In this document: piece after piece, positions 39,448-48,388 of the stretch | Numbering within the stretch: position 1 is the first letter of the stretch | Layout of the letters: each line of letters starts with the position of its first letter | NCBI GenBank assembly: GCA_902790885.1 | Contig: CADATR010000001.1 | Location: 1 to 48,388, forward strand | From: an uncultured Eubacteriales bacterium | GTDB lineage: Bacteria; Bacillota_A; Clostridia; Peptostreptococcales; Anaerovoracaceae | Length of the DNA: 48,388 nucleotides | Direction of reading: 5' to 3' | Notes under the pieces: model-generated | Seen by the model: the letters and a program-made list of their open reading frames with translations, nothing else | Told to the model about the DNA's origin: nothing | The model's database searches: none | Translations under genes and position numbers: made by a program

Positions 39448-40635
39448 ATGAAAAAGCTGTTTACATCTGAATCAGTTACTGAAGGACATCCTGATAAATT
39501 ATGCGATCAGGTGTCAGACGCCGTGCTCGACGCGATTCTCGCGCAGGATCCAAAGGCTCACGTGGCATGTGAATGCGCTGCCAAGACGGGCTTTCTTATG
39601 ATCTTCGGCGAAGCTTCAGGCAATTTTGATGTCGACTACGAAGCCATCGCCAGAAAGGTGATATGCGATATCGGCTATGACAGTGAAGACAAATGTTTCG
39701 ACGGAAACACATGCGATATCATCGTGCACATGGAGGAACAGTCGGTAGACATCGCTATGGGTGTCAATGAGTCGTTCGAGGTAAAAACGGGCGAAGAAAA
39801 AGACGAGTTCGCGCTTATAGGAGCGGGCGACCAGGGAATGATGTTTGGCTATGCCTGCAGCGAGACAGAAGAGCTCATGCCTCTTTCGACTAAGCTGGCT
39901 CACGTGCTGGCGCTGAGACTTGCCGAGGTGCGCAAGGACGGCACGCTGCCTTATCTCGGACCTGACGGCAAAACGCAGGTGACAGTAGAGTACAACGACG
40001 GAAAGGTCACAAGGATAGATACCATAGTAGTATCCACCATGCACAGCGCAGATGTGTCGCTCGATCAGGTGAGAGACGACATGATGACTTACGTGGTAGA
40101 CCCTGTGGTGCCGTCGGAATTCATCGATGAGAATACGAAGTTCTACGTGAACCCTACAGGCAGGTTCGTCATCGGCGGCCCTATGGGCGATTCGGGCCTC
40201 ACCGGACGCAAGATAATCGTCGATACATACGGCGGTCACTCCTCGCACGGCGGCGGAGCTTTCTCGGGAAAGGACCCTACAAAGGTAGACCGCTCCGGAG
40301 CTTACATGGCCCGCTACATCGCGAAGAACATAGTTGCCGCAGGCATCGCGACTGAATGCGAAGTGCAGCTGGCATACGCGATAGGCGTTGCCGAGCCTGT
40401 ATCCGTATGTGTTGACACCTTCGGAACAGGAATTATCGACGAAGAAAAGATCGCAGATCTGATAAAGAAGCATTTCGACATGCGCCCGGCAGCTATCATC
40501 AGAAAGCTCGAGCTCGACAAGCCTCAGTACAGAGCGCTCGCAGCCTACGGCCAGATGGGAAGAACCGCTCTCGGCGTCAAGTGGGAAGATACAGACAAGG
40601 CAGATGAACTCAGAAAAGCAGTCGCCTGCAATTAG
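39448..40635 (+). CDS. metK: S-adenosylmethionine synthetase
   Basis: 395 residues from ATG 39448 ([17 protein letters not shown]); an upstream GTG adds seven non-conserved residues. Family motifs: [43 protein letters not shown] and ARYIAKN. Makes SAM from methionine and ATP. AAAGGA lies 12 bases upstream, rather far. Controlled by the SAM riboswitch. The dUTPase-like gene follows after 9 bp. Confidence 0.97.
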   Translation: MKKLFTSESVTEGHPDKLCDQVSDAVLDAILAQDPKAHVACECAAKTGFLMIFGEASGNFDVDYEAIARKVICDIGYDSEDKCFDGNTCDIIVHMEEQSVDIAMGVNESFEVKTGEEKDEFALIGAGDQGMMFGYACSETEELMPLSTKLAHVLALRLAEVRKDGTLPYLGPDGKTQVTVEYNDGKVTRIDTIVVSTMHSADVSLDQVRDDMMTYVVDPVVPSEFIDENTKFYVNPTGRFVIGGPMGDSGLTGRKIIVDTYGGHSSHGGGAFSGKDPTKVDRSGAYMARYIAKNIVAAGIATECEVQLAYAIGVAEPVSVCVDTFGTGIIDEEKIADLIKKHFDMRPAAIIRKLELDKPQYRALAAYGQMGRTALGVKWEDTDKADELRKAVACN

Positions 40636-40644
40636 GAGGAAGGA

Positions 40645-41142
40645 ATGTCACATTTTGAGAAGGTCTCCTTCAAACAGTGGAAGGCTGACTGCGGAGTAAA
40701 GGGACTCTCCGACAGCGGGCTCAGGGAGTGGTATAATTCAATAAAGCTGCCTAAGCAGGCAACGACTTCCTCAGCGGGCTGCGACTTCTACATGCCTTTC
40801 AATCTGAATTTTGAGGGCGGAAGCAGCTTCAGGATAGCGACAGGTGTGCGCTGGGTCTGCGATGAGGAAGACAGGGACAAGGTGCTCCTTGTAATGCCGA
40901 GAAGCGGACTGGGATTCAGATACGGCATAAGGCTGTCGAACACGGTAGGAGTTATCGATGCGGATTACTGCGACTCGGACAACGAAGGGCACATTATAGT
41001 GAGCCTCGTAAACCCGTCCGATCAGACTGTGCCTCTCGCTGAGGGCAAGCCGTTCGCGCAGGGCATCGTGGTGAGATACGAGGTGCCTGACGGAGCCGGG
41101 TCTGAAAGCGCCCGCAACGGAGGTTTCGGAAGTACAGATTAA
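40645..41142 (+). CDS. dUTP diphosphatase-like protein
   Basis: 165 residues. The five dUTPase motifs can be followed: SSAGCDFY (1), PRSGLGFRYGI (2), NTVGVIDADYCDSDNEG (3), FAQGIVVRY (4) and RNGGFGSTD (5, flexible tail). Motif 2 and 4 differ from the standard PRSSxA and RxAQ, so it is a divergent clostridial form. Hydrolyses dUTP to dUMP and pyrophosphate, limiting uracil in DNA. GGAGG ribosome site. Confidence 0.85.
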   Translation: MSHFEKVSFKQWKADCGVKGLSDSGLREWYNSIKLPKQATTSSAGCDFYMPFNLNFEGGSSFRIATGVRWVCDEEDRDKVLLVMPRSGLGFRYGIRLSNTVGVIDADYCDSDNEGHIIVSLVNPSDQTVPLAEGKPFAQGIVVRYEVPDGAGSESARNGGFGSTD

Positions 41143-41147
41143 TAACA

Positions 41148-42485
41148 ATGGACAGAGAAATCAGAAGAGCAGATGTTGTAATAGCAGGCGGCGGCGCGTC
41201 CGGACTGGCGGCGGCCATAGAGCTGGGGATGAGGGCCCCTCATCTTAGCGTGCTCGTAATTGAGAAAATGCCTGAGCCGGGGCGCAAGATACGCGCTGCA
41301 GGAAGCGGCCGCTGCAATATAAGCAATACGGAAGCGGATGGATACAGCCGCATAATGGAGTTCTTCAGGGAGATAGGGCTCGTCACAAAAGCGTATAAGA
41401 ACGGGCTCGTCTATCCGTATTCAGAATCCGCGGCGGATGTGGCTGTGCTCCTGACAGAGAGAGCCGCGTCGCTTGGCGTTGAATTCGCCTGCGGCGAAGA
41501 GCTTATGTCTGTTAAGCACATGCCTGCGTCCATGGTCTCTGACGCTGCGCCGGGCAGTGAGAATGTATTCATGCTCGAATCGATCATCAAGGACCGCGAC
41601 GGGCTCAGAAGCATCACCACATATGCTTCTTATGTAGTGCTTGCTGTGGGCGGTAAGGCGGGTCCTACCTTCGGAACGATAGGAGACGGATTCAGGATAG
41701 CCCGCAATCTCGGTCACAGCGTTGTGGCGCCGGTCCCGGCGCTCACGGGCATAGAGTGCGACGAATGGGATCCCGGGCATGAGCCGTGCGGCATCAGCCT
41801 CGGAGGCACAAGGAGCAGCGGCGTTGTGTCGCTGTATAAAGATCCTGACGAGGTCTTCGGAGAAGACACAAAGGTGTTTGAGGAGGCCGGAGAGATACAG
41901 TTTACCAAGTATGGTCTTTCGGGCATCTGCATCTTCAACATGACAAGGCATATGAGATTCGACAGGCGGGCCGGAGAGAGCCTCGATCAGTTCCTTATTA
42001 AGGCCAATCTCTTCCCGGGCGGCGATATAGCAGGATACATCCGTGAAAGGCAGAAAGGCCTCTTTGCTGACACGCCTGCAGGGGAGATACTGCGCACCGT
42101 GCTTAAGGAGCCTCTCGCTGACTTCGTCATAGCGTCGTCAGGCAGCGGTTATGATGAAAACGGAAGAATGCTCGCTGACAGAGAGCTTTCTTCGCTCAGC
42201 GATGAAGAGGTGTGTGCGATCGCCGATAATGTGCACTCGCTGGAATTCCATCCTTCGCAGATCCGCGGATGGAACGACGCGCAGGTCACCATGGGCGGTG
42301 TGTCGCTCGATGAAATAGATGAGGCGAGCTCGGAATCGCTTCTCGTAAAAGGTCTGTATATCACCGGTGAGATGGCTGACCGCGATTTCTGCTGCGGAGG
42401 CTTCAACCTCAGCAACGCCTGGGTCACAGGCCTGGCCGCCGCGGATCATATCGCTTCGGCTGCAAAAGAGTCCGAAGACATATAG
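41148..42485 (+). CDS. HI0933/BaiN-like flavoprotein oxidoreductase
   Basis: 445 residues. N-terminal FAD-binding GGGASGLAAAIE, then PGRKIRAAGSGRCNISN, the hallmark of the HI0933/BaiN family, and a C-terminal GEMADRDFCCGGFNLSNAWVTGLAAA. The family includes an enzyme acting on bile-acid intermediates in gut clostridia, but most members are uncharacterised, so no substrate is claimed. Directly followed by a second FAD protein. Confidence 0.88.
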   Translation: MDREIRRADVVIAGGGASGLAAAIELGMRAPHLSVLVIEKMPEPGRKIRAAGSGRCNISNTEADGYSRIMEFFREIGLVTKAYKNGLVYPYSESAADVAVLLTERAASLGVEFACGEELMSVKHMPASMVSDAAPGSENVFMLESIIKDRDGLRSITTYASYVVLAVGGKAGPTFGTIGDGFRIARNLGHSVVAPVPALTGIECDEWDPGHEPCGISLGGTRSSGVVSLYKDPDEVFGEDTKVFEEAGEIQFTKYGLSGICIFNMTRHMRFDRRAGESLDQFLIKANLFPGGDIAGYIRERQKGLFADTPAGEILRTVLKEPLADFVIASSGSGYDENGRMLADRELSSLSDEEVCAIADNVHSLEFHPSQIRGWNDAQVTMGGVSLDEIDEASSESLLVKGLYITGEMADRDFCCGGFNLSNAWVTGLAAADHIASAAKESEDI

Positions 42486-42497
42486 GATGCAAAACAT

Positions 42498-44096
42498 ATG
42501 AAATACCGCATAGCGCAGATAAAAACATCGATATCGGATCCGGAAGATGTGATCCCAAAAGAGATAGCAAGAGAGCTTCATATCCGTGAAACGGATATCT
42601 CGGAGTGGGAGATACGCCGGAAGTCCATAGACTCCAGGAAGAAGCCGCATATACAGTATGTATATACGGTCGATTTTGTTACGGGAAAAAAGCTGAAGGA
42701 AGGACGGAACAGGAACCTTTCTGCGGTGGATGAAGAGGCTGAAGCCGCGGCCATGCGCCCTCCGGTGCATGGAGACGAGGCTCTTGGCGGAAGACCTGTC
42801 GTTATAGGGGCCGGTCCGGCCGGTCTGTTTGCGGCGCTCGAGCTTGCATCGGAGGGATACAGGCCTCTCGTTATAGAGCGCGGACCATCCATGGAAGGCC
42901 GCATAGAAGCTGTGGAAAAATTCAGAAAGGAACGTGTCCTCGATCCGGAAGCAAACATGCTCTTCGGGGAGGGCGGCGCCGGCACCTTTTCTGACGGCAA
43001 GCTTGCTACGGGCATAAAGGACGGGCTCATAAGAAAGGTGCTCTCTGAGTTCCGTGACGCGGGCGCGGGAGACGACATAATGTATCTCGCGAAGCCGCAC
43101 ATCGGCACCGACGTGCTCAGAGTGGTGATAGTTGAACTGCGTAAAAAGATAGAAGCCCTGGGTGGAGAGATCCGCTTCGGCACCAGGCTCGAGGAACTGA
43201 TCTGCGAGGGCTCCGTGCTCCGTGAGATCGTGCTTACAGGGCCTCATCCGAAAAGCGGGGAGATACGCACATACAGGGAGCCGGCTCCGGCGCTGGTGCT
43301 GGCCCCGGGCCACAGTGCCCGCGACACCTTTGCCATGCTTTGCGGCAAAGGCGTGCATATGGAACAGAAGCCATTCTCGATAGGAGTCCGCATGGAGCAC
43401 CCGCAGGCGCTCATCGATGCGGCTCAGTATGGAGAGGAAAACGCGGGGAAGCTTCCGCCTGCGGATTACCGCATCAATTACAAGGCATCCAACGGCCGCG
43501 GAGTTTACTCCTTCTGCATGTGTCCGGGCGGCGAGGTAGTCGTCTGCTCAACTGCTGACGGCGAGCTCTGCGTAAATGGAATGAGCAACAGAAAACGTGA
43601 CAGCGGGACCGCGAATAGTGGTATACTTTGCGATGTACGGACCGAGGATTTCGGCTCTGATGACGTGCTCGCTGGAGTCAGATTCCAGGAGAAGTATGAG
43701 AAGCTGGCCTTCATCAACGGCGGAGGGGATTTCACGCCGCCGAGATGCAGCATGTCGGAGTTTCTGAGCAGCGGAGAACAGGATGAAAGCGGAATGTCAC
43801 GCGGCAAGGCGGTGGCAGGCTCGCTTCCGGGATTCGCGGCTCAGGCTATCAGGGAAGCGGTGCCGTATTTCGGCAGACGCATAAGGGGCTATGACGCGGC
43901 TGACGCAGTGGTCACCGCGGTAGAAACGCGCAGTTCATCTCCGGTAAGGATATTGAGAAATGAGCGCGGAGAGAGTAATATACAAGGCCTGTATCCGGCA
44001 GGTGAGGGAGCCGGATACGCCGGGGGGATCACCTCCGCGGCATGTGACGGCATAAGAGCCGCCAGACACATAATAGAAAGGTACCGCTCTGAGTAG
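42498..44096 (+). CDS. FAD-dependent oxidoreductase of the uncharacterised COG2509 type
   Basis: 532 residues. N-terminal small RNA-binding-like region (about 1-90), then FAD motif VVIGAGPAGLFAALEL (about 98) and FGEGGAGTFSDGKLATG, which are typical of the COG2509 dehydrogenases found widely in Firmicutes. The C-terminal GEGAGYAGGITSAACDGIRAA closes the FAD site. Substrate unknown. It lies between the BaiN-like gene and the penicillin-binding protein gene. Confidence 0.88.
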   Translation: MKYRIAQIKTSISDPEDVIPKEIARELHIRETDISEWEIRRKSIDSRKKPHIQYVYTVDFVTGKKLKEGRNRNLSAVDEEAEAAAMRPPVHGDEALGGRPVVIGAGPAGLFAALELASEGYRPLVIERGPSMEGRIEAVEKFRKERVLDPEANMLFGEGGAGTFSDGKLATGIKDGLIRKVLSEFRDAGAGDDIMYLAKPHIGTDVLRVVIVELRKKIEALGGEIRFGTRLEELICEGSVLREIVLTGPHPKSGEIRTYREPAPALVLAPGHSARDTFAMLCGKGVHMEQKPFSIGVRMEHPQALIDAAQYGEENAGKLPPADYRINYKASNGRGVYSFCMCPGGEVVVCSTADGELCVNGMSNRKRDSGTANSGILCDVRTEDFGSDDVLAGVRFQEKYEKLAFINGGGDFTPPRCSMSEFLSSGEQDESGMSRGKAVAGSLPGFAAQAIREAVPYFGRRIRGYDAADAVVTAVETRSSSPVRILRNERGESNIQGLYPAGEGAGYAGGITSAACDGIRAARHIIERYRSE

Positions 44097-44102
44097 ATAA
44101 AC

Positions 44103-46292
44103 GTGAACGAGAACAATCAGAACAAAGTTAATTTCAACTGGAACGACAGCGACAAAAGCAAGGACGTCAGCAAGATCATCAAAAAAAGGAGATGGCCTTT
44201 CAGGCGCAGAAAAAAGAAAGCTGTCAGACCGATTGTTAAGGTGCTTAGAGGAGTGCTTGCTGTTATTGCGGTCCTCGTTATTGCAGCTGCGGCCATGTTC
44301 GTCTATGCGTACCGTTCCGTGCCTGATATCGATCCGGGTACAAGCAATATTTATTCCAATATCGACCTCAGCTCTATCATATATGACTCAAAGGGCAGGG
44401 AGATAGATAAGCTCTACTACACCGAAGACAGGGAGATCGTATCCATAGACGATATTCCCGAAACCACGAGGAATGCGTTTATCGCTATTGAAGACAAAAC
44501 TTTCTACAACCACCACGGGATCAATGTTAAAAGGATAATTGGCGCTGTGCTCAGCAAGCTCACAGGGCGGTCTGATGAGATCAGCGGAACGTCCACAATA
44601 ACGCAGCAGCTTGCGCGAAACGTCTTCCTGGCTGACATAAAAAGCCAGCGTACGCTGAGCCGTAAGTTCCGCGAGATGATATACGCATTCAAGATAGAGG
44701 AAGCCTATTCAAAGGATGAGATACTCGAGGCGTATCTGAATACCATCTATCTGGGCTACGGATGCTACGGCATAAAGTCAGCTGCGGATACATATTTCGG
44801 GAAGGATGTGAGCGAGCTGGACCTGGCTGAAAGCGCTGCCCTTGCTGCCCTGCCTCAGGCTCCGGATTCATATGCTCTCCTTAAGGATGAAGCTGATGAT
44901 AATACCACATATATGGAGCAGTACGATCTTTACGCGAATGATCTTTCTGCGGAGAGGCGCGATCTGGTTCTCGATCTTATGGCGGAGCAGGGTTATATAG
45001 AGGCTGAAGAAGCGGATGAGGCCAAAATACAGATGGCTGAGCTCCTGCATCCGCATATAGAGAAAAAAGCGAATGAACTCACATACTTTACCGATTATCT
45101 GACTGCTCAGGTGGCAGACGATATTGCGGAAAAGTATAAAATGACGTCTAATGAGGCTGAGAGACTGATCCACACCGGTGGGCTCCGTATCTATTCAACG
45201 ATAGACATGGATATTCAGAAAGCGATCAATGAGGAGTTCAGCAACGACTATAACTTCCCTTACTCGGCTGAAGAACCGCAGGCCGCTATGGTGGTGACCG
45301 AAGTAAAAACGGGCCGCATACGCGCCATGGCCGGGGGCAGAAACGCTTCAGGGCAGATGCTGTTCAACCGTGCAGTCTCCCCGCGACAGCCGGGATCATC
45401 GATAAAGCCTTTGTCCGTGTACTCAGCAGCGCTGCAGAAGAGCGAGGACTATGCAAAGAAAGATCAGCCGTTCCCATTTGTCAACTACGGTATAGGCAGA
45501 CAGGGTGTGAGCCGATGGGGCGATTATATAACCGCAGGCTCAACGGTGACGGATGAGAAACTGGTCATTGACGGACAGGTGTGGCCTCTGAATTTTTCAA
45601 GAAAGTATTCCGGGTACCGCACATTCAGGACGGCTCTGCAGCAGTCGATCAATACCTGCGCTGTGAAGATACAGCTTCAGGTGGGAGCGCCGTATTCCAT
45701 GGAAATGCTCAAAAAATTCGGCATCACTACAGCTGTTGATGACTCCTCTCAGCCTACAAATGATCTGAATCCGGCTGCCCTCGCTCTCGGAGCTATGACA
45801 TACGGAGTAACTCCTCTTGAGATGGCAATGGCCTATGCGGTATTCCCGAATGAAGGGGTGCGCAATTCAGACTGCGCATACACGAAGATCACAGACGCCA
45901 GAGGAAAGACTCTTATCGAGAAAAAACCGGAAGAGACCAGAGTGCTCGATCCGGGTGTGGCTTTCATAATGAGGGACTGTCTCGAATCTGTAGTATCGAG
46001 AGGAATAGCGAGAAACGCTTCGATATACGGCATACAGACGGGCGGAAAGACAGGTACCACAAATGATAACTACGATTACTGGTTCGTTGGATTCACACCT
46101 AAATACTCTGCCGCGCTTTGGATCGGAACGGATCACAACACGGCGATGAGTTCCTCTTCAGCGAGCGCCGCGCTGCTCTGGAGCAGGATAATGAGTCAGG
46201 TACCGGACGTAACAGAAGGGGAGTATCCTCCTCAGCCGGCAGATGTGGTCAGGGTATATGGCGAATACTATACAACAGCAACACAGCCTTAA
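44103..46292 (+). CDS. class A penicillin-binding protein (PBP1A-type)
   Basis: 729 residues from a GTG start. Basic cytoplasmic tail, one membrane helix (about 46-68), then a GT51 glycosyltransferase with EDKTFYNHHG (about 128) and TITQQLARN, and a transpeptidase with catalytic Ser432 in SSIKPLS, SINTCA and KTGTTND (about 651). Polymerises and cross-links peptidoglycan outside the membrane. The short C-terminus lacks a PASTA or Fn3 extension. Weak ribosome site. Confidence 0.95.
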   Translation: MNENNQNKVNFNWNDSDKSKDVSKIIKKRRWPFRRRKKKAVRPIVKVLRGVLAVIAVLVIAAAAMFVYAYRSVPDIDPGTSNIYSNIDLSSIIYDSKGREIDKLYYTEDREIVSIDDIPETTRNAFIAIEDKTFYNHHGINVKRIIGAVLSKLTGRSDEISGTSTITQQLARNVFLADIKSQRTLSRKFREMIYAFKIEEAYSKDEILEAYLNTIYLGYGCYGIKSAADTYFGKDVSELDLAESAALAALPQAPDSYALLKDEADDNTTYMEQYDLYANDLSAERRDLVLDLMAEQGYIEAEEADEAKIQMAELLHPHIEKKANELTYFTDYLTAQVADDIAEKYKMTSNEAERLIHTGGLRIYSTIDMDIQKAINEEFSNDYNFPYSAEEPQAAMVVTEVKTGRIRAMAGGRNASGQMLFNRAVSPRQPGSSIKPLSVYSAALQKSEDYAKKDQPFPFVNYGIGRQGVSRWGDYITAGSTVTDEKLVIDGQVWPLNFSRKYSGYRTFRTALQQSINTCAVKIQLQVGAPYSMEMLKKFGITTAVDDSSQPTNDLNPAALALGAMTYGVTPLEMAMAYAVFPNEGVRNSDCAYTKITDARGKTLIEKKPEETRVLDPGVAFIMRDCLESVVSRGIARNASIYGIQTGGKTGTTNDNYDYWFVGFTPKYSAALWIGTDHNTAMSSSSASAALLWSRIMSQVPDVTEGEYPPQPADVVRVYGEYYTTATQP

Positions 46293-46297
46293 GGGCA

Positions 46298-46335
46298 AAT
46301 CAAAAGAAGACGGCGGTGTGCCGTCTTCTTTGATT
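46298..46335. terminator. bidirectional terminator between pbp and dapB
   Basis: About 16-bp stem (AATCAAAAGAAGACGGC / GCCGTCTTCTTTGATT, one bulged A) with a GGTGT loop. The stem's own A/T-rich base gives U-rich tails in both directions for these convergent genes. Confidence 0.8.
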
Positions 46336-46346
46336 GTGAGCTTGTT

Positions 46347-47147
46347 TTATAGTCCCATTGACTCGCGTATTCCGTAGAGCCCGACCGGTTTATCTGCCAT
46401 CCACCTGCAGGCGTTTACAGCGCCCTTTGCGCAGCCCTTCCAGTTGAGGCAGTGGTGTGTTATCTCAAGCCTTTCGCCTTCACCGAAGAAGAAGACTGTG
46501 TGGCTTGAAGGCGTATCGCCACCGCGTACAGCGTGGAAGGTGACCTTGCCCTTCTCGCGCGGGTGGCGGCCGAGCGGCCTGCCGTATACGGCATCACTGA
46601 CAAGGTCAGTGCCGACCGCTTCGCCCATTGACTCGATCAGCTCGCGGGCGGTGCCGCTCGGCGCATCGAGTTTTGTGTTGTCGTGCATATCGATGATCTC
46701 GATATCTGTATCTTCATAGAGCTCTTTCGCAGCATCCATAAGGAGCTTTCTCATGACATTTACCATGCGGTCTGTATTCGCCGCTATCATGATAGGTATT
46801 TCAGAAGCCGCGGCTTCGAGGCGGGCACGCTGCTCGGCATTGAATCCTGTTGTGCCCACAACAAGAGCTTTCTTATGCCTGAGGCATGCATCGAGGACTT
46901 CCATTCCGAGCTCTACTGTTGAGAAATCGCAGACTACGTCAGCTTCATCTATGACCGACTCGATGTCATCTACTACCGGTGCTCCGACGGTCTTGCCCGT
47001 CATGGCGACTTCGCCTATATCCTTTCCGATGTAGTCCCTTCCTTTAGGCCCGATGCCGGCCACTATCTCCACATCATCTCTTGATGCGGCATCGGCGACG
47101 ATAAGTCCTGCCATCTTACCGCGCGGAGCGGTGATAATCATCTTCAT
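46347..47147 (-). CDS. dapB: 4-hydroxy-tetrahydrodipicolinate reductase (DapB), divergent
   Basis: 266 residues, correct length. LVVGTTGF, DAPSGTA, GVxAxR-like and C-terminal GLYGIRESMGL fit DapB. Several usual residues differ: the N-terminal nucleotide loop reads APRGKMA, the site normally HH before DAPSGT reads MHDNTKLDAPSG (second His replaced by Asp), and the usual NFSxGV reads NTDRMVNVM. It is the second step of the lysine/diaminopimelate branch. No other dap gene is adjacent. AGGAG ribosome site. Confidence 0.85.
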   Translation of the reverse strand: MKMIITAPRGKMAGLIVADAASRDDVEIVAGIGPKGRDYIGKDIGEVAMTGKTVGAPVVDDIESVIDEADVVCDFSTVELGMEVLDACLRHKKALVVGTTGFNAEQRARLEAAASEIPIMIAANTDRMVNVMRKLLMDAAKELYEDTDIEIIDMHDNTKLDAPSGTARELIESMGEAVGTDLVSDAVYGRPLGRHPREKGKVTFHAVRGGDTPSSHTVFFFGEGERLEITHHCLNWKGCAKGAVNACRWMADKPVGLYGIRESMGL

Positions 47148-47164
47148 ACCAGAATCTCCTTTTC

Positions 47165-47656
47165 TTATTTCACTACCTTGAAGTCAAGCACCAGCTGGTC
47201 TATGTCAGGGTGCATCTGAGTCAGTTTGACTCCCGCTGTTTTAAGCATCAGCTTGGATGCCTGCGTAGACGGGGTGTCAGCATATTTGTCAGACAGATAG
47301 ATGACTTCACGTATTCCCGACTGGATTATTGCCTTGGCACACTCGTTGCATGGGAAAAGGGCGACATAGATCCTTGATCCGCTGAGATCCTTTCCTGACG
47401 CGTTCAGTATCGCGTTGAGCTCAGCATGTACAACGAAAGGGTATTTTGTGATCTCACCCTCACGGTCCCACGGAAACTCGTCATCCGAGCAGCCTTTAGG
47501 GAAACCGTTATAACCTGTTGTCAGGATCACGTTGTTTTTATCCACTATGCAGGCTCCGACTTGAGTGTTAGGGTCTTTGCTCCTCTTTGCAGCCAGAATG
47601 GCAACTCCCATGAAGTATTCGTCCCAGGATATATAATCTTCTCTCTTGGTCACCAT
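47165..47656 (-). CDS. dCMP deaminase (ComEB-like)
   Basis: 163 residues, zinc cytidine/deoxycytidylate deaminase fold: HAELNAILN carries the His and catalytic Glu, FPCNECAKAI the two zinc cysteines. SWDEYFMGVAILAAKRS at the N-terminus matches dCMP deaminases. It makes dUMP from dCMP and so feeds thymidylate synthesis, fitting the dUTPase nearby. GGAGGT ribosome site; 17 bp upstream of dapB on the same strand. Confidence 0.92.
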   Translation of the reverse strand: MVTKREDYISWDEYFMGVAILAAKRSKDPNTQVGACIVDKNNVILTTGYNGFPKGCSDDEFPWDREGEITKYPFVVHAELNAILNASGKDLSGSRIYVALFPCNECAKAIIQSGIREVIYLSDKYADTPSTQASKLMLKTAGVKLTQMHPDIDQLVLDFKVVK

Positions 47657-47787
47657 AATAACCTCCGAAACCCCGGCTGTGAGCCGGCTTAAAGCGATCC
47701 GTCTTATGTGATTTTACAACCGGCGGAGGCCGTTATCAAGTGCGTGCATACAGCTGTGCAGGGGGTGCCGGCTAATGGCCGATATAC

Positions 47788-47817
47788 TTGAAAGAACCGA
47801 TCCCGAAGTGTTAAAAT
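47788..47817 (+). promoter_or_regulatory. promoter of the DUF2207-like gene
   Basis: TTGAAA (47788-47793), 18-bp spacer, TAAAAT (47812-47817) with an extended TG element. Transcription start near 47824. The rest of 47657-47787 contains only the reverse-strand start region of the deaminase. Confidence 0.65.
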
Positions 47818-47827
47818 ACAAATAATT

Positions 47828-48388
47828 ATGGCCTCAAAAAGGATTAAGGGAAAATTGAAGAAAATAAAGATAGCAGAATACAGAAAAAACCATATATCAC
47901 ATATCGCATTGCTGATCGCCCTGACGCTTGTAATTTTTGCGTTACCGCTTTCGGCACAGGTGTTTGCCGATCCTGAGTATACAGATCCCGAAGCACCTGT
48001 CAGCGCCGTGGGAGTCCAGGGCGGAGCATTTGAAGTTACAAATTATGATCTGACCGCGGAGGTCGGCAAGGATCACACATATACAGTTGAAGAGAAGATC
48101 AGCGTCAATATACCTGACCAGCTTCAGAGCGTTGAGTTCGCAATACCGAGCGGGAACTTCCGCATCAGCGATGTTCAGGTGGAAGATACAGCCTACAAAG
48201 CCCGGACCGCGTCTGAAGCGAGCAAGGTAGTGATCTCAGATCCGGAAAAACTATCCAAGGGGAACCATGTCTATACAATCAGATACAAGATCCGTGAGTA
48301 CCGCGATCACGATGATGCGAAAGATATGTTCTACTTCAAGGTTCTTCTGCCTGAGTGGAAACAGCCGATAGGTGAAGTGTCTGTAAAC
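47828..48388 (+). CDS. DUF2207-like membrane protein, N-terminal part (runs off the window)
   Basis: 187 codons are visible from ATG 47828; no stop before the edge. A Lys-rich N-terminus and hydrophobic signal segment (about 26-44) are followed by an extracellular beta-rich domain (AFEVTNYDLTAEVGKDHTYTVEEKISVNI ... MFYFKVLLPEW, read in parts) resembling the DUF2207 family. The ATG has no ribosome site; TTG 47855, preceded by TAAGGG, is another possible start. Function unknown; family members usually have C-terminal membrane helices, not seen here. Confidence 0.6.
   Translation, partial: MASKRIKGKLKKIKIAEYRKNHISHIALLIALTLVIFALPLSAQVFADPEYTDPEAPVSAVGVQGGAFEVTNYDLTAEVGKDHTYTVEEKISVNIPDQLQSVEFAIPSGNFRISDVQVEDTAYKARTASEASKVVISDPEKLSKGNHVYTIRYKIREYRDHDDAKDMFYFKVLLPEWKQPIGEVSVN

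Noticed and set aside
42138..43400. Reverse-strand open frame of 420 codons opposite the two flavoprotein genes
   Set aside because: It spans parts of two well-conserved forward genes and shows no family motif; typical shadow frame.

Overview
The window looks like a low-to-mid GC Gram-positive anaerobe of class Clostridia. Support: the ylxM-ffh-rpsP-khpA-rimM-trmD and ylmE-sepF-divIVA clusters, an S-box (SAM-I) riboswitch in front of metK, a class III (oxygen-sensitive) ribonucleotide reductase, a reverse rubrerythrin, a sortase-assembled pilus and many TTG/GTG starts. A relative of the Anaerovoracaceae/Mogibacterium group is a guess from gene content only.

Layout. 1-94 is the 3' part of a 5S rRNA. 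385-7720 holds a coiled-coil XXXLXXG heptad-repeat membrane protein, broken by a one-base frameshift, and two fused ATPase/FtsX-type ABC proteins. 8005-14989 is a pilus operon resembling streptococcal FCT loci: a multidomain SpaA/VaFE adhesin, an FctA-like pilin, a class B sortase, a SipA-like signal-peptidase homologue whose catalytic Ser and Lys are replaced, a small FctB-like pilin and a short thioester-type protein. 15089-18555 is the SRP/ribosome-maturation operon; 18647-21964 an HlyD-like protein plus cell-division genes. 22047-24297 carries a DtxR-type regulator, reverse rubrerythrin and arginase.

24604-28433 is the anaerobic ribonucleotide reductase region and the most unusual part. 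nrdD lacks its C-terminal glycyl-radical segment. That segment is encoded 160 bp downstream as a separate 55-residue gene with its own ribosome binding site, a good promoter and three perfect tandem DnaA boxes upstream. Between it and nrdG lie remnants resembling the C-terminus of a class II lanthipeptide synthetase (LanM) and of an ABC exporter.

28452-35534 is a forward run: RNA methyltransferase, MFS transporter, lipase-like hydrolase, A24 peptidase, truA, scpA, scpB and an RluB-type pseudouridine synthase. 35586-39136 is a reverse block: cytidylate-kinase-like protein, AlaX-like editing protein and an unknown protein, with a 310-bp gap rich in DnaA-like boxes. 39264-46292 holds the SAM riboswitch, metK, a dUTPase-like gene, two flavoproteins and a class A penicillin-binding protein. 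dapB and a dCMP deaminase follow on the reverse strand, and a DUF2207-like membrane protein runs off the right edge.

All functional calls come from reading motifs and gene order by eye; no searches were run. Promoter and terminator calls are matches to consensus and untested.
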